From Prauserella cavernicola (GTDB lineage Bacteria; Actinomycetota; Actinomycetes; Mycobacteriales; Pseudonocardiaceae): a stretch of 64,000 nucleotides of DNA. The stretch is from assembly GCF_016595675.1 (NCBI RefSeq), contig NZ_JAENJH010000003.1, forward strand, positions 845,517 to 909,516, in the 5' to 3' direction. A model generated the notes under the pieces. That model saw only the letters and a program-made list of their open reading frames with translations. It was not told the origin of the DNA and did no database searches. The translations under genes were made by a program, and so were the position numbers. Positions within the stretch are counted from its first letter, which is position 1. Each line of letters opens with the position of its first letter. Positions 22,888-31,951 of this stretch are shown one piece after another.

Positions 22888-23256
22888 GTGAGTGCGATCC
22901 CTATCGCTGACGACGTGCTCGATGCCGAAGTGGCGGTGCTCCCGGTTGCGGAGGTCGCGGACTCGCTCGGGCTGTCTACGAACAAGGTGCGGCAGTTGTT
23001 GCGGGACGGTCAGTTGATCGCCGTGCGCAGATCCGGTGACCTTTTCGTCCCAGCGGACTTCCTCGGTAAGGACGGCGTGATCAAGGGTTTGGCGGGCACC
23101 ATCACGGTGCTCTCGGACGCGGGGTTCACCCGCACCGAGATGCTGCGGTGGCTCTTCTCGGAGGACGAGTCGCTGCCGGGCACCACGCCCATCAACGCGT
23201 TGCGCACCAGCCACGGCACCGAGGTCAAGCGGCGCGCGCAGGCGATGGCGTTCTGA
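22888..23256 (+). CDS. Rv2175c-like winged-helix DNA-binding protein
   Basis: 122 residues. Residues 16-60 form a helix-turn-helix/winged-helix (VAEVADSLGLSTNKVRQLLR, followed by a beta wing RRSGDLFVPADFL), and the C-terminal half is helical. In Mycobacterium tuberculosis the corresponding Rv2175c is phosphorylated by PknL in its N-terminal tail, which lowers DNA binding. Here too it is divergent from the kinase gene, 107 bases apart. GTG start. The 3' end overlaps the convergent MFS gene by 32 bases. Confidence 0.9.
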   Translation: MSAIPIADDVLDAEVAVLPVAEVADSLGLSTNKVRQLLRDGQLIAVRRSGDLFVPADFLGKDGVIKGLAGTITVLSDAGFTRTEMLRWLFSEDESLPGTTPINALRTSHGTEVKRRAQAMAF

Positions 23257-24424
23257 CGCGCACGGCCAGATAGGTCAGCGCGGCGAGCGCCTCGAACCCG
23301 GCCGCGGCCAGCAGGCACGCGGTGGGTGAGTACGCCGCGAGCGGGCCCGCGAGCGCGGAGCCCAGTGCCATGGCGGTGATCTTGAGGCTCGCGCCGGTGG
23401 TGAAGATCTGTGCGCGCAGGTGCTCGGGTGCCTCGCGGTGCCGGATCGCGAACAGCGCCGTCAGCTGAGGGCCTTCGCCGAGCCCGGTGAGCGCCAGGGC
23501 GGCGACGGTGAGCGCGGGCGAGCCGGTCAGCGCCGCCGTCACCGTGCCCGCTCCCAGCAGCACGGTGCTCGCGAGCACGATCCGGTCCGGCGGGTTCAGC
23601 AGCGCGGGCCAGCGTGCCAGCGCCGTGTTGGCGAGCAGTCCCGCTGCGGCCATCGCGGCGAGCAGGAGCGCGCCGAGCCCGGCGTCGCCGAGGCGTTGCT
23701 CGCCCAGCAGCGGGCACGCCACCAGCAGCATGCCGAAGCCCGCGAACGACACCACCGAGGTCGCCGTGGCCCGCAGCAGCGACCGGGCCGCGCCGATCGC
23801 GCGGATGCCCGCGAGGAGGTCGCGGTGCGGCGCGCAGTGCCGTGCCGGGTCGTGCGATGCCGGATATTGCCGGGGCAGCGACCAGGCCACCGGGATCGCT
23901 CCGGCGACCAGCCCGATCGCGAGCAGCATCGGCACCGTGGCTCCGTACGCGCCTGCCAGCAGCCCGGCCAGCGCGGGTCCGGCGAGACTCGCGGCGCCGA
24001 ACGTCATCGCGTCCAGCCCGGTGGCGCGCGGCAGGATCCCTGGGCCGACGAGGCGGGGCAGCTGTGCGGTCCAGCCGCCGGACAGGGCGGGACTGAGCAG
24101 TCCCGCGACGACGGCGACCGCCACGACCAGCGGAGTCGCGACCGTGCCGGTGCCGGCGAGCACGACGCCGAGGCCGGCCGCGTACCCGCCGAGCGCCACC
24201 GCCAGCAGAACGCCGGGGCGGTGGCTGCGGTCGAGCACCACGCCCAGCAGCGGGCCGCCCACGGCCGCGGAGATCGTCAGCCCCGTGAGCAGGGCCGACG
24301 CGGTCTCGATCGAGCCGGTCGCCGAGAACCCGAGCACCAGCAGTGCGGGGCCGGACATCTCGTCGCCCGTGCGTGCGGTGGTGGCCCCCAGCAGATACCG
24401 CTGCAGTGCGTAACGGCTTTGCAC
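23225..24424 (-). CDS. Major facilitator superfamily transporter
   Basis: About 399 residues, strongly hydrophobic with roughly twelve membrane segments. It has the MFS loop 2-3 pattern GVVLDRSHRPGV and an N-terminal LLGATTARTGDEMSGPALL motif common in actinobacterial drug-efflux-like MFS. The start is uncertain: GTG at 24424 is chosen, TTG at 24430 is possible, and neither has a good Shine-Dalgarno, so a leaderless transcript is likely. The divergent CGNR gene starts only 23 bases away, suggesting that protein regulates this transporter. Substrate unknown. Confidence 0.8.
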   Translation of the reverse strand: MQSRYALQRYLLGATTARTGDEMSGPALLVLGFSATGSIETASALLTGLTISAAVGGPLLGVVLDRSHRPGVLLAVALGGYAAGLGVVLAGTGTVATPLVVAVAVVAGLLSPALSGGWTAQLPRLVGPGILPRATGLDAMTFGAASLAGPALAGLLAGAYGATVPMLLAIGLVAGAIPVAWSLPRQYPASHDPARHCAPHRDLLAGIRAIGAARSLLRATATSVVSFAGFGMLLVACPLLGEQRLGDAGLGALLLAAMAAAGLLANTALARWPALLNPPDRIVLASTVLLGAGTVTAALTGSPALTVAALALTGLGEGPQLTALFAIRHREAPEHLRAQIFTTGASLKITAMALGSALAGPLAAYSPTACLLAAAGFEALAALTYLAVRVRTPSPARAA

Positions 24425-24447
24425 TGACAAGACGTTACACTGTGCGC

Positions 24448-24969
24448 ATGGCATTCGATGGCGCCCAGCGAGCCGCCGATCTGGTGGCTGTGCTGCTGCG
24501 CGACCCGGCGGACCCTGCCGAGGTGTCCGAGGTGCTGCTCGCCCACGGGGAGAAGGAGCCGCTGGGACTCGGCGGCGCCGACGTCGCCGCCATGCGGGCG
24601 GTGGCGCCGCGGTTGCACGCCGTCTTCGCCGCCACGCGGACCGAGCGGGCGGCAGAGTTGCTCAACGACCTGCTCTCGCACCACGCCGCGCCGCCCCGGC
24701 TCACCACCCACGGCGGCGAGCACCCGTGGCACGTGCACGTGGACAGCGCCGACGACGCGCCGTGGGCCGAGTGGCTGCTGGCGTCCTCGGCGCACGCGCT
24801 GGCGCTGCTGCTCGCGGAGCGGCAGCGCCCACCCGGCGGGCTGTGCGCGTCGACGGCGTGCGGACGTCCCTTCGCCGACCTCGGCGGCGGCAGCCCGCGC
24901 CGCTACTGCTCCACGCGCTGCGCGACCCGCGAACGCGTGGCCGCGCACCGTAGGAAAGGCCCTGCGTAA
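24448..24969 (+). CDS. CGNR zinc-finger protein, probable regulator
   Basis: 173 residues. The N-terminal stress-response-type domain (ABATE-like, residues 1-125) is followed by a C-terminal CGNR zinc finger (CASTACGRPF near residue 134, then YCSTRC and ATRERVAAHR) that matches the C-x4-C...C-x3-C layout. Such proteins are thought to bind DNA. Divergent from the MFS gene with a shared short intergenic region. The ATG at 24448 gives the family's usual N-terminus; an in-frame upstream extension runs into the MFS gene. Confidence 0.85.
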   Translation: MAFDGAQRAADLVAVLLRDPADPAEVSEVLLAHGEKEPLGLGGADVAAMRAVAPRLHAVFAATRTERAAELLNDLLSHHAAPPRLTTHGGEHPWHVHVDSADDAPWAEWLLASSAHALALLLAERQRPPGGLCASTACGRPFADLGGGSPRRYCSTRCATRERVAAHRRKGPA

Positions 24970-24989
24970 GGGCGGAGGGGCACAAGAAA

Positions 24990-25022
24990 GCGCCCGCGCA
25001 CCGGAGTCCGGTACGCGGGCGC
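24990..25022. terminator. Bidirectional terminator-like hairpin
   Basis: GCGCCCGCGCACCGG (24990-25004) pairs with CCGGTACGCGGGCGC (25008-25022) with one mismatch and a 3-base loop. It lies between the convergent CGNR and LLM oxidoreductase genes. Confidence 0.75.
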
Positions 25023-25037
25023 GTCGTCAGGTGGTAC

Positions 25038-25823
25038 TCAGCCGTTCTGGGCGTCGCGCCACGCGATCCACTTGCGCAGCAGCCCCAGGTCGTAGTCCGG
25101 GCCGCCCGTGGCCACGGTGAACATACTGATACCCAGCTCCAGCAGCTGCGAGCCGGAGTCCTCGGGATCACCCTGCACGCCCACCGACCGCTCGATCTCG
25201 GCCGGGTCGCGGCCCACGTCGGCGCAGTGCTGATCGAGGATCTTGACCTTGCGTGAGGCCACCTCGACGTCGCCGAAGCCGTGCCAGATGTCGGCGTGCT
25301 TGGCGACCAGGCGCAACGTCTTCTTCTCGCCACCGCCGCCGATCAGCACCGGGATCTTCCGGGTCGGAGCCGGGTTGAGCTTGGCGAGCCGGTCCTCGAT
25401 GCGCGGCAGCGACGCGGCCAGCTCGTCGAGCCTGCCTCCCGCGGTGCCGAACTCGTAGCCGTACTCGGTGTAGTCCTTCTCGAACCAGCCGGAACCGATC
25501 CCGAGGATGAGCCTGCCATCACTGATGTGGTCGACCGTGCGGGCCATGTCGGCGAGCAGTTCGGGGTTGCGGTAGCTGTTGCACGTCACCAGCGCGCCGA
25601 TCTCGACCTGCGACGTCGCCTCGGCCCACGCGCCCAGCATCGTCCAGCACTCGAAGTGCAGGCCGTCGGGATCGCCGTACAACGGGTAGAAGTGATCCCA
25701 GTTGAACACGATGTCGACGCCGAGCTCCTCGGCCTCTGCTGCCGCGCGGCGGATCGTCGCGTAGTCGGCGTGCTGGGGCTGCAGTTGCACACCGATCCGG
25801 ACGGGCCTGTTCGCTGTAGTCAT
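25038..25823 (-). CDS. LLM-class (probably F420-dependent) oxidoreductase
   Basis: 261-residue luciferase-like monooxygenase-fold protein. It shows the N-terminal beta strand VRIGVQLQPQHADY, the substrate/cofactor strand NWDHFYPLYGD near residue 41, TVDHISDGRLILGIGSGWFE and the C-terminal GGGGEKKTLRLVAKHAD motif, typical of actinobacterial F420-dependent members. The ATG overlaps the crtB stop (ATGA), making it the last gene of the carotenoid operon. It may act on a carotenoid or may simply share the promoter. F420 versus FMN use cannot be decided from sequence. Confidence 0.87.
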   Translation of the reverse strand: MTTANRPVRIGVQLQPQHADYATIRRAAAEAEELGVDIVFNWDHFYPLYGDPDGLHFECWTMLGAWAEATSQVEIGALVTCNSYRNPELLADMARTVDHISDGRLILGIGSGWFEKDYTEYGYEFGTAGGRLDELAASLPRIEDRLAKLNPAPTRKIPVLIGGGGEKKTLRLVAKHADIWHGFGDVEVASRKVKILDQHCADVGRDPAEIERSVGVQGDPEDSGSQLLELGISMFTVATGGPDYDLGLLRKWIAWRDAQNG

Positions 25824-26698
25824 GAGGCCAGCCTAGTCAAGATGGCCGATCCCGCTACGGCGAAGCGACGCCGCAATGGCACCGCGACGCGCCGCTGGAG
25901 CACGTCGTAGTCGGCCGCGACGATCTCGTCGAGGATGCTCTCGTACAGCGTGCACGCCGTGGAGACGCATGGCCGGGATCGCTTGCGCAGCAACGCGATT
26001 CCCGGGCGAGCCCGGCGGTAGACGGCGCGGTTGCGGGCCACGAGCGCCGCCAGTGCGCGGCGGATCCTGCGGTCGGTGCCTCCCGTCCGCGCCGACCATT
26101 CGAGTAGGTGACGGTCCACATCGAACGCGGCCAGCTCTGATCGCGGCAGGTACACGCGGCCTCTGCCGAGGTCTTCGCCGATGTCGCGCAGGAAGTTGGT
26201 GAACTGGAACGCCTCGCCGAGCGCGGCCGCGTACGGAGCCGCTTCCTCCCTCGGCGCCACGGTGCCCAGCACCGGCAGCATCTGCAGCCCGATCACGCAG
26301 GCGGAGCCGTGCATGTAGCGGTGCAGGTCGTCGTACGTGTCGTACTCGCTCACGTGCAGATCCATCCGCATGGAGCGCAGGAACGAGTCGAACAGCCATC
26401 GGTCGAGTCCGTAGCGGCGCACCGTGTCGGCCAGCGCGAGCAACACCGGATCGGACGGCGGCTCGCCGGAGAACACCGAGTCGAGCCGGGCGTCGAACAG
26501 GGCGAGCCCGGCTTCGGGATCGCTGCCGGGAGGCGGGTTGTCCACGACCTCGTCGACACACCGGGCGAAGCCGTACAGCGCGTGCGTGCCGGGCCGCGCC
26601 TCGGCGGGCAGCAGTTGGGTCGCCAGATAGTAGGTACGTCCGTGGTGGGCGTTGATCCGGCGGCACTCGGCGTACGCGCTGCTGAGCTCGGCCGTCAC
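25820..26698 (-). CDS. crtB: Phytoene synthase
   Basis: Joins two geranylgeranyl diphosphates into phytoene. 292 residues of the squalene/phytoene synthase family with both Asp-rich motifs: DEVVD (near residue 49) and the second in RDIGEDLGRGRVYLP (near residue 165). The GTG at 26698 overlaps the crtI stop by 4 bases (GTGA). The same frame remains open upstream through crtI but that part is antisense-like noise. It sits third in crtE-crtI-crtB-LLM. Confidence 0.94.
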   Translation of the reverse strand: MTAELSSAYAECRRINAHHGRTYYLATQLLPAEARPGTHALYGFARCVDEVVDNPPPGSDPEAGLALFDARLDSVFSGEPPSDPVLLALADTVRRYGLDRWLFDSFLRSMRMDLHVSEYDTYDDLHRYMHGSACVIGLQMLPVLGTVAPREEAAPYAAALGEAFQFTNFLRDIGEDLGRGRVYLPRSELAAFDVDRHLLEWSARTGGTDRRIRRALAALVARNRAVYRRARPGIALLRKRSRPCVSTACTLYESILDEIVAADYDVLQRRVAVPLRRRFAVAGSAILTRLAS

Positions 26699-28182
26699 GG
26701 CTCCCCCTTCGGCGCGGCGATGCGGGCCGCGGCGAGCCTGCCGGAGATCACGACCGGCGGGATGCCGACGCCGGGGGTGGTGCCGCAGCCGGCCAGCACG
26801 ACGTTGTCCACGCCGCGCACCAGGTTGGCAGGGCGGAACGGGCCGGTCTGGGAGAACGTGTGCGCCAGCGAGAACGGCGTGCCCGCGGCGAGGCCCTTCG
26901 CCGCCCAGTCCTCCGGCGTCACCGTCTCGGCGACCTCGAGGTCGCGCGCGAAGCCGGGCAGGCCGCGCTCGGCGAGGGTGCGCAGCAGTTCGTCGCGGTA
27001 GGCCGACCCGACCCGGCTCCAGTCGATGGGGCCCGCGTGCAGGTTCGGCGCTGGCGCGAGCACCGAGAGCACCTGGCCGTCGCCGTTCGCCAGGGAGGGA
27101 TCGGTCGCGGTCGGTCTGGTCACGAGCAGCGACGGGTCGCTCATGAGCCGTCCCTCGCGGATGATCTCGGTGAACGTCTTCTCCCACTGCCCGCCGAAGA
27201 AGATCGTGTGGTGCGCCAACCGGGACCACTCGCGATCGCTGCGCCCGTGCACCACCACCGCCGAGGGCGAGAAGCGCAGTGGCACGGGCCTGCGGGGTCC
27301 GTGGCCGAGCAGGTCGTAGGCGGTGGTCAGCTCGGTGGCGAGCACAACGGCGTCGCACTCCACGCGGTCGCCGTGGCTCGTGCGCACCGCCCGCACTCGC
27401 GAGCCGGTGCGCTCCAGCCACGCGGCCCTGGTGCCGAACCGCACCGTCGCCCCCGCCCGTTCGGCGGCGTCCGACATCGCCTCCGCGACCCGGGCCATGC
27501 CGCCCAGCGGGTAGTAGACGCCGCCGACGGTGTCCATGTAGGAGATCACCGCGTACGCCCCGAGCGCCCGAGCCGGGTCGAGTCCCGCGTAGAGCGACTG
27601 GAACGAGAACAACCTGCGCACGCGCTCGTCGCGCAGGAACCGCCCGACGCGCGGGCCGAGCCTGCCGAAGCCGCCGAGCGCGGCCAGTCTGGCCAGCTCG
27701 GGCCGCAGCAGATCCAGGGGTGAGTCGAAGTTGCCGCCGATGAACCGGTCCTTCTGCACGGCGTACAGGTCGGTGAGCCAGCGCCGCAGTCGCCGGTAGC
27801 CCGCCGCCTCCTCCGCGCCTGCCACCTCACGGACCTCGGCCTCCATGGCGTCGGCGTCGGTGTGCAGGTGGATGGTGCTGCCGTCGGCGAAGTGCGCCCG
27901 GTAGGCGGGATCGAGCCTGCGCAGCGTCAGCGTTTCGGCCGTGGACGTGCCCACCGCGGCGAACGCCTCGTCGAGCAGCTCCGGCATCGTCAGCACACTC
28001 GCGCCCGTGTCGACGGTGTAGCCGTGGTCGTCGTGCCCGCCCGCGCGGCCTCCCGGTGCCGGACCTGCCTCGAGCAGCGTGACCTGCCTGCCCTCGCCGA
28101 GCAGGTGCAGCGTGGCGGAGAGTCCCGCCAGGCCCGCGCCCACCACGACGATCCTGTCCGTCGGACCGGAGACCGTGCGCAC
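26695..28182 (-). CDS. crtI: Phytoene desaturase
   Basis: FAD-dependent desaturase converting phytoene toward lycopene. 495 residues. The N-terminal dinucleotide motif VVVGAGLAGLSATLHL lies near residue 13, with GGRAGG just after. The bacterial CrtI C-terminal signature reads NVVLAGCGTTPGVGIPPVV. The GTG start shares one base with the stop of the upstream GGPP synthase gene (TAGTG). How many double bonds it introduces cannot be told from sequence. Confidence 0.94.
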   Translation of the reverse strand: MRTVSGPTDRIVVVGAGLAGLSATLHLLGEGRQVTLLEAGPAPGGRAGGHDDHGYTVDTGASVLTMPELLDEAFAAVGTSTAETLTLRRLDPAYRAHFADGSTIHLHTDADAMEAEVREVAGAEEAAGYRRLRRWLTDLYAVQKDRFIGGNFDSPLDLLRPELARLAALGGFGRLGPRVGRFLRDERVRRLFSFQSLYAGLDPARALGAYAVISYMDTVGGVYYPLGGMARVAEAMSDAAERAGATVRFGTRAAWLERTGSRVRAVRTSHGDRVECDAVVLATELTTAYDLLGHGPRRPVPLRFSPSAVVVHGRSDREWSRLAHHTIFFGGQWEKTFTEIIREGRLMSDPSLLVTRPTATDPSLANGDGQVLSVLAPAPNLHAGPIDWSRVGSAYRDELLRTLAERGLPGFARDLEVAETVTPEDWAAKGLAAGTPFSLAHTFSQTGPFRPANLVRGVDNVVLAGCGTTPGVGIPPVVISGRLAAARIAAPKGEP

Positions 28183-29273
28183 TAGTACTTCCTTTGTGTG
28201 GCAACGATCGTGAGCTCGGTGAGCTTCGTCGTCGCGGGCTCGGCGAGGTCGATGCCCCGCAGCGTGGCGTGCGCGGCCTCGGTGAGTTCGTCGATCCGGC
28301 GTTCCACCTCCGCCACCGCGCCGACGTCGGTGAGCGCCTGCCGCACCGTGTCCACGTCGGCGAGCGTGAGGCCGGGGTTGCCGACCGCGGCGGTGATCAC
28401 CTTGTGCTCCTGTTCCCGCTCCTGCTCCGCCGCAAACCGCAGTCCCAGCGCGAGCAACAGGGTGCGCTTGCCCTCGCGCAGGTCGTCGCCCGCGGGCTTG
28501 CCGGTGACCGACGGGTCGCCGAACACGCCGAGCATGTCGTCGCGCAGCTGGAACGCGACCCCGAGGTCGCGGCCGAACGTCGTCAGCGGGTCGATCAGCT
28601 CAGGTCCCGCACCCGCCAGTGCGGCGCCGAGGTGCAGCGGGCGTTGCACCGTGTAGGCCGCGGTCTTGAGCCGGTCGATGCGCAGCGCGGCCTCCACCGA
28701 CGCGTCGCCCGTGGCCTGCGTGTGCACGTCGAGGTACTGCCCGGCGAGCACCTCGGTGCGCATGGCCCGCCACGCGGGCCGCGCCGCCGCGAGCACCTCC
28801 GGCGGCAGCGGGGCCTCGCTGAACATGTCGTCGGCCCACGCGAGCGCCAGGTCGCCGATGAGCACCGCCGCGGCGAGCCCGAACGAGTCGGGTGAGCCGA
28901 GCCAGCCGCGTTCGGCGTGCCTGGCCGCGAAGGCGACGTGCACGGTCGGCGAGCCTCGCCGCGAGTCGGAGGAGTCCAGCACGTCGTCGTGGATCAGCGC
29001 GCACGCCTGGATGAGCTCGAGGCTCGCCACCGCCCGCAGCACGCCCTCCGCGTGCTCGCCCTCGGGGTCGCCGCCCGCGCCCCGCCAGCTCCACCAGGCG
29101 AACGTCGGGCGCAACCGCTTGCCCCCGCCGAGCACGAAGTCGCTGAGCGCGTCCGTGGCGGGACCGAACGTCGGCTCGATGCTCCCGATGGACTCGCCGG
29201 CCCGCCTGAGGAAGTCGGTCAGCGCACTGTTCACGTGCGCGGGCAGGTCTGCGTCGTAGCCGGGCTCGCTCAT
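28182..29273 (-). CDS. crtE: Geranylgeranyl diphosphate synthase-type polyprenyl synthetase
   Basis: Trans-isoprenyl diphosphate synthase of 363 residues. The first Asp-rich motif is IHDDVLDSSDSRRG and the second is FQLRDDMLGVFGD, with GGGKRLRP near residue 50. First gene of the carotenoid operon, so GGPP for CrtB is the expected product. By position next to metF it also resembles mycobacterial idsA2, so it may serve general prenyl lipid supply too. ATG at 29273, 45 bases from the divergent metF. Confidence 0.92.
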   Translation of the reverse strand: MSEPGYDADLPAHVNSALTDFLRRAGESIGSIEPTFGPATDALSDFVLGGGKRLRPTFAWWSWRGAGGDPEGEHAEGVLRAVASLELIQACALIHDDVLDSSDSRRGSPTVHVAFAARHAERGWLGSPDSFGLAAAVLIGDLALAWADDMFSEAPLPPEVLAAARPAWRAMRTEVLAGQYLDVHTQATGDASVEAALRIDRLKTAAYTVQRPLHLGAALAGAGPELIDPLTTFGRDLGVAFQLRDDMLGVFGDPSVTGKPAGDDLREGKRTLLLALGLRFAAEQEREQEHKVITAAVGNPGLTLADVDTVRQALTDVGAVAEVERRIDELTEAAHATLRGIDLAEPATTKLTELTIVATQRKY

Positions 29274-29318
29274 GCCTCTATCGTCCCAGGTCCGTTCGCC
29301 GCCAGTAGCATGAGCGCT

Positions 29319-30203
29319 ATGACGTCGGTGATCGAGCGGCTGCGGGGAGAGACGCCCGTTTTCTCGGTGGAGTTCTTCCCGCCCCGCGACGAGGCCGACG
29401 AGGCGATCCTCTGGCGGGCGGTGCGTGAGCTGGAACAGCTCGACCCCGCGTACATGTCGATCACCTACGGCGCGGGCGGCTCGAGCCGCGACGGCACCAT
29501 CCGCAGCATCGCGAGGGTCGCCACCGAGACCACCCTCGTGCCGATGGCGCACCTCACGGCCGTCGACCACTCCGTGGCCGAACTGCGCAACGTCATCGGC
29601 TGGTACGCCGCCGTCGGCGTGCGCAACATCCTCGCGCTGCGCGGCGACCCGCCCGGCGACCCCTACGGCGAGTGGATCCCGCACCCGCAGGGCCTGAACT
29701 ACGCCGAGGAGCTCGTGGAACTCGTGCGCTCGCTCGGGGACTTCTGCGTCGGGGTGTCGGCGTTCCCGTACGGCCACCCGCGCTCCGGCGACCTGGACAC
29801 CGACACCAAGTACCTGGTGCGCAAGTTCAACGCGGGCGCGGACTTCGGCATCGCCCAGCTGTTCTTCGAGGCCGAGGACTTCCTGCGGCTGCGCGACCGT
29901 GTCGCCGCCGCGGGCTGCGACAAGCTGATCATCCCCGGCATCATGCCGCTCACCACGCCGCGCACGCTGAACAAGACCATCGAGCTGTCCGGTGCGAACG
30001 CTCCGCGCTCGCTGCTCGACCGGCTCGAGCCGCTCGCCGGTGACGCGAAGGCGTTCCGCGCCGAGGGACTCGACGCCGTGACCGAGCTGTGCGAGCGGCT
30101 GCTCGCCGAGGGCGTGCCGTCGCTGCACTTCTACACGTTCAACCGGTCCAAGGCCACGCGTGAGCTGGTGGGCAGGCTCGGGCTGGTCCCCGCGCGCGCC
30201 TGA
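29319..30203 (+). CDS. metF: Methylenetetrahydrofolate reductase (NAD(P)H)
   Basis: FAD enzyme reducing 5,10-methylene-THF to 5-methyl-THF for methionine synthesis. 294 residues. It has the opening VFSVEFFPPRDEADE (catalytic-glutamate region), SITYGAGGS (FAD contact), LRGDPP, and GIMPL near the C-terminal third. ATG at 29319 is used; another in-frame ATG at 29310 is equally possible, and neither has a clear Shine-Dalgarno. Divergent from crtE, an arrangement also seen for idsA2/Rv2172c in mycobacteria. Confidence 0.93.
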   Translation: MTSVIERLRGETPVFSVEFFPPRDEADEAILWRAVRELEQLDPAYMSITYGAGGSSRDGTIRSIARVATETTLVPMAHLTAVDHSVAELRNVIGWYAAVGVRNILALRGDPPGDPYGEWIPHPQGLNYAEELVELVRSLGDFCVGVSAFPYGHPRSGDLDTDTKYLVRKFNAGADFGIAQLFFEAEDFLRLRDRVAAAGCDKLIIPGIMPLTTPRTLNKTIELSGANAPRSLLDRLEPLAGDAKAFRAEGLDAVTELCERLLAEGVPSLHFYTFNRSKATRELVGRLGLVPARA

Positions 30204-30222
30204 AACAGGTAGCGTTCCGCGC

Positions 30223-31890
30223 ATGCCTGTGCACGAGATCTGCGACAAGTTCGTCGACGACTACGCCGCGGCCGACCCCGTCGCGGCGACGACGTTCGGC
30301 GTGGCGAGCTACGACGACCAGCTCACCGACTACTCACCGGAAGGGCACGCCGCCCGCGGCGCGCTCGCCAAGCGCGCCCTGCGAGAGGTCGAGGCCGCCG
30401 AACCGGCCGACGACGGCGAGCGCGTGGCCAAGGCCGTGTTCCTCGAACGCACCGGGCTCGAGGTGGAGATCCACGAGGCGGGCCTCGACGTGGCCTCGCT
30501 CAACGTGATCGCCAGCCCGATCCAGGACGTGCGGCAGGTGTTCGACCTGATGCCCAGCGAGTCCGCGGAGCACTGGGAGAACATCGCCGCGAGGATGGCG
30601 AAGGTCCCCGCCGCGCTCGACGGCGTGCGCTCCTCGCTGCTCACCGCCGTGGAGGCGGGCAACGCCCCCGCGCTGCGCCAGATCGGCAAGGTCGCCGAGC
30701 AGGCCGAGGTGTGGGCGGGACTGAGCGGCGACGCGGGCTTCTTCGTGACCATGGCCGAGGGCGCACCGGAGCTGCCCGAGACGCTGCGCGCCGAACTGGG
30801 CAGGGCCGCGAACACGGCGCAGGAAGCCTACGCCGAGCTCGCCGGGTTCCTGCGGGCCGAACTCGCGCCCCAGGCCCCGACCAAGGACGCCGTCGGCCAG
30901 GACGTGTACCGGTTGTGGTCGCGCTACTTCGTCGGCGCCGAACTGGACCTGCACGAGGCCTACGCGTGGGGCTGGGAGGAGTTCGCCCGCGTCGAGCGCG
31001 AGGCGCGCGAGGTGGCGGAACGCATCACGCCGGGCGGTTCGCTCGCCGACGCCGCACGGGCCCTCGACGAGGACCCCGCCTATCGCGTGCGCGGGCAGCG
31101 TGCCTTCGAGGAGTGGATGCAGGCGCTGTCCGACGACGCGCTGAACTCGTTGCGGGGCAAGCACTTCGACATCCCCGACGCGCTGATGGCGCTCGACTGC
31201 CGGATCGCGCCTCCCGGTGGCGGCGTCGGCGCCTACTACAGCGGGCCGAACGAGGACTTCTCCCGGCCGGGCACGATGTGGTGGTCGGTGCCGCAGGACC
31301 GCGAGGAGTTCTCCACCTGGCGCGAGGTCAGCACCATCTACCACGAGGGTGTGCCGGGACATCACCTGCAGATCGCGACGTCGGTGTACCAGTCCGCGAC
31401 GCTGAACCGCTACCAGCGGCTGCTGGCGTTGACCTCGGGTCTCGCCGAGGGCTGGGCGCTGTACGCGGAGCGCCTGATGCAGGACCTCGGCTACCTCACC
31501 GACGACGGCAACCTGCTCGGCATGCTCGACGCGCACCTGTTCCGCGCCGCGCGCGTGGTGGTGGACATCGGCATGCACCTCGAGCTGGAGATCCCGTCGG
31601 GCACGGGCTTCCACGAGGGCGAGCGCTGGACTCCCGAACTGGGGCTGGAGTTCATGCTCACCAGGACGATCACCGACGCCGATCACGTGCGCGACGAGAT
31701 CGACCGCTACCTCGGCTGGCCCGGCCAGGCGCCGTCGTACAAGCTCGGCGAGAAGCTGTGGCTCGAGGCCAGGGAGGACGTCCGCGCCAGGCAGGGCTCC
31801 GCCTTCGACCTGCGGGACTTCCACATGCGGGCACTGAGCATGGGCGGTATGGGTCTCGACACTCTGCGCGAGCAACTCGCCCGGCTCTGA
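30223..31890 (+). CDS. DUF885 family protein, putative zinc-dependent peptidase
   Basis: 555 residues of the DUF885 family, which resembles thermolysin-like metallopeptidases. The metal site reads HEGVPGHHLQIA (near residue 378), a variant HExxPGHH motif, followed downstream by a second conserved acidic helix (SGLAEGWALYAERL) expected to supply the third ligand. No signal peptide, so it is cytoplasmic. It follows metF by 19 bases and may be cotranscribed. Substrate unknown. Confidence 0.88.
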   Translation: MPVHEICDKFVDDYAAADPVAATTFGVASYDDQLTDYSPEGHAARGALAKRALREVEAAEPADDGERVAKAVFLERTGLEVEIHEAGLDVASLNVIASPIQDVRQVFDLMPSESAEHWENIAARMAKVPAALDGVRSSLLTAVEAGNAPALRQIGKVAEQAEVWAGLSGDAGFFVTMAEGAPELPETLRAELGRAANTAQEAYAELAGFLRAELAPQAPTKDAVGQDVYRLWSRYFVGAELDLHEAYAWGWEEFARVEREAREVAERITPGGSLADAARALDEDPAYRVRGQRAFEEWMQALSDDALNSLRGKHFDIPDALMALDCRIAPPGGGVGAYYSGPNEDFSRPGTMWWSVPQDREEFSTWREVSTIYHEGVPGHHLQIATSVYQSATLNRYQRLLALTSGLAEGWALYAERLMQDLGYLTDDGNLLGMLDAHLFRAARVVVDIGMHLELEIPSGTGFHEGERWTPELGLEFMLTRTITDADHVRDEIDRYLGWPGQAPSYKLGEKLWLEAREDVRARQGSAFDLRDFHMRALSMGGMGLDTLREQLARL

Positions 31891-31896
31891 CCGCTG

Positions 31897-31932
31897 ATCC
31901 CGGGGCACCGTCAGCGCGCGGCGCCCCGGGAT
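31897..31932 (+). terminator. Terminator-like inverted repeat after the DUF885 gene
   Basis: ATCCCGGGGC (31897-31906) and GCCCCGGGAT (31923-31932) are perfect 10-bp arms around a 16-base loop, starting 6 bases after the DUF885 stop and ending 19 bases before the convergent P-loop gene stop. Confidence 0.65.
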
Positions 31933-31951
31933 TGTCGGTTCTGCGCGGCGG

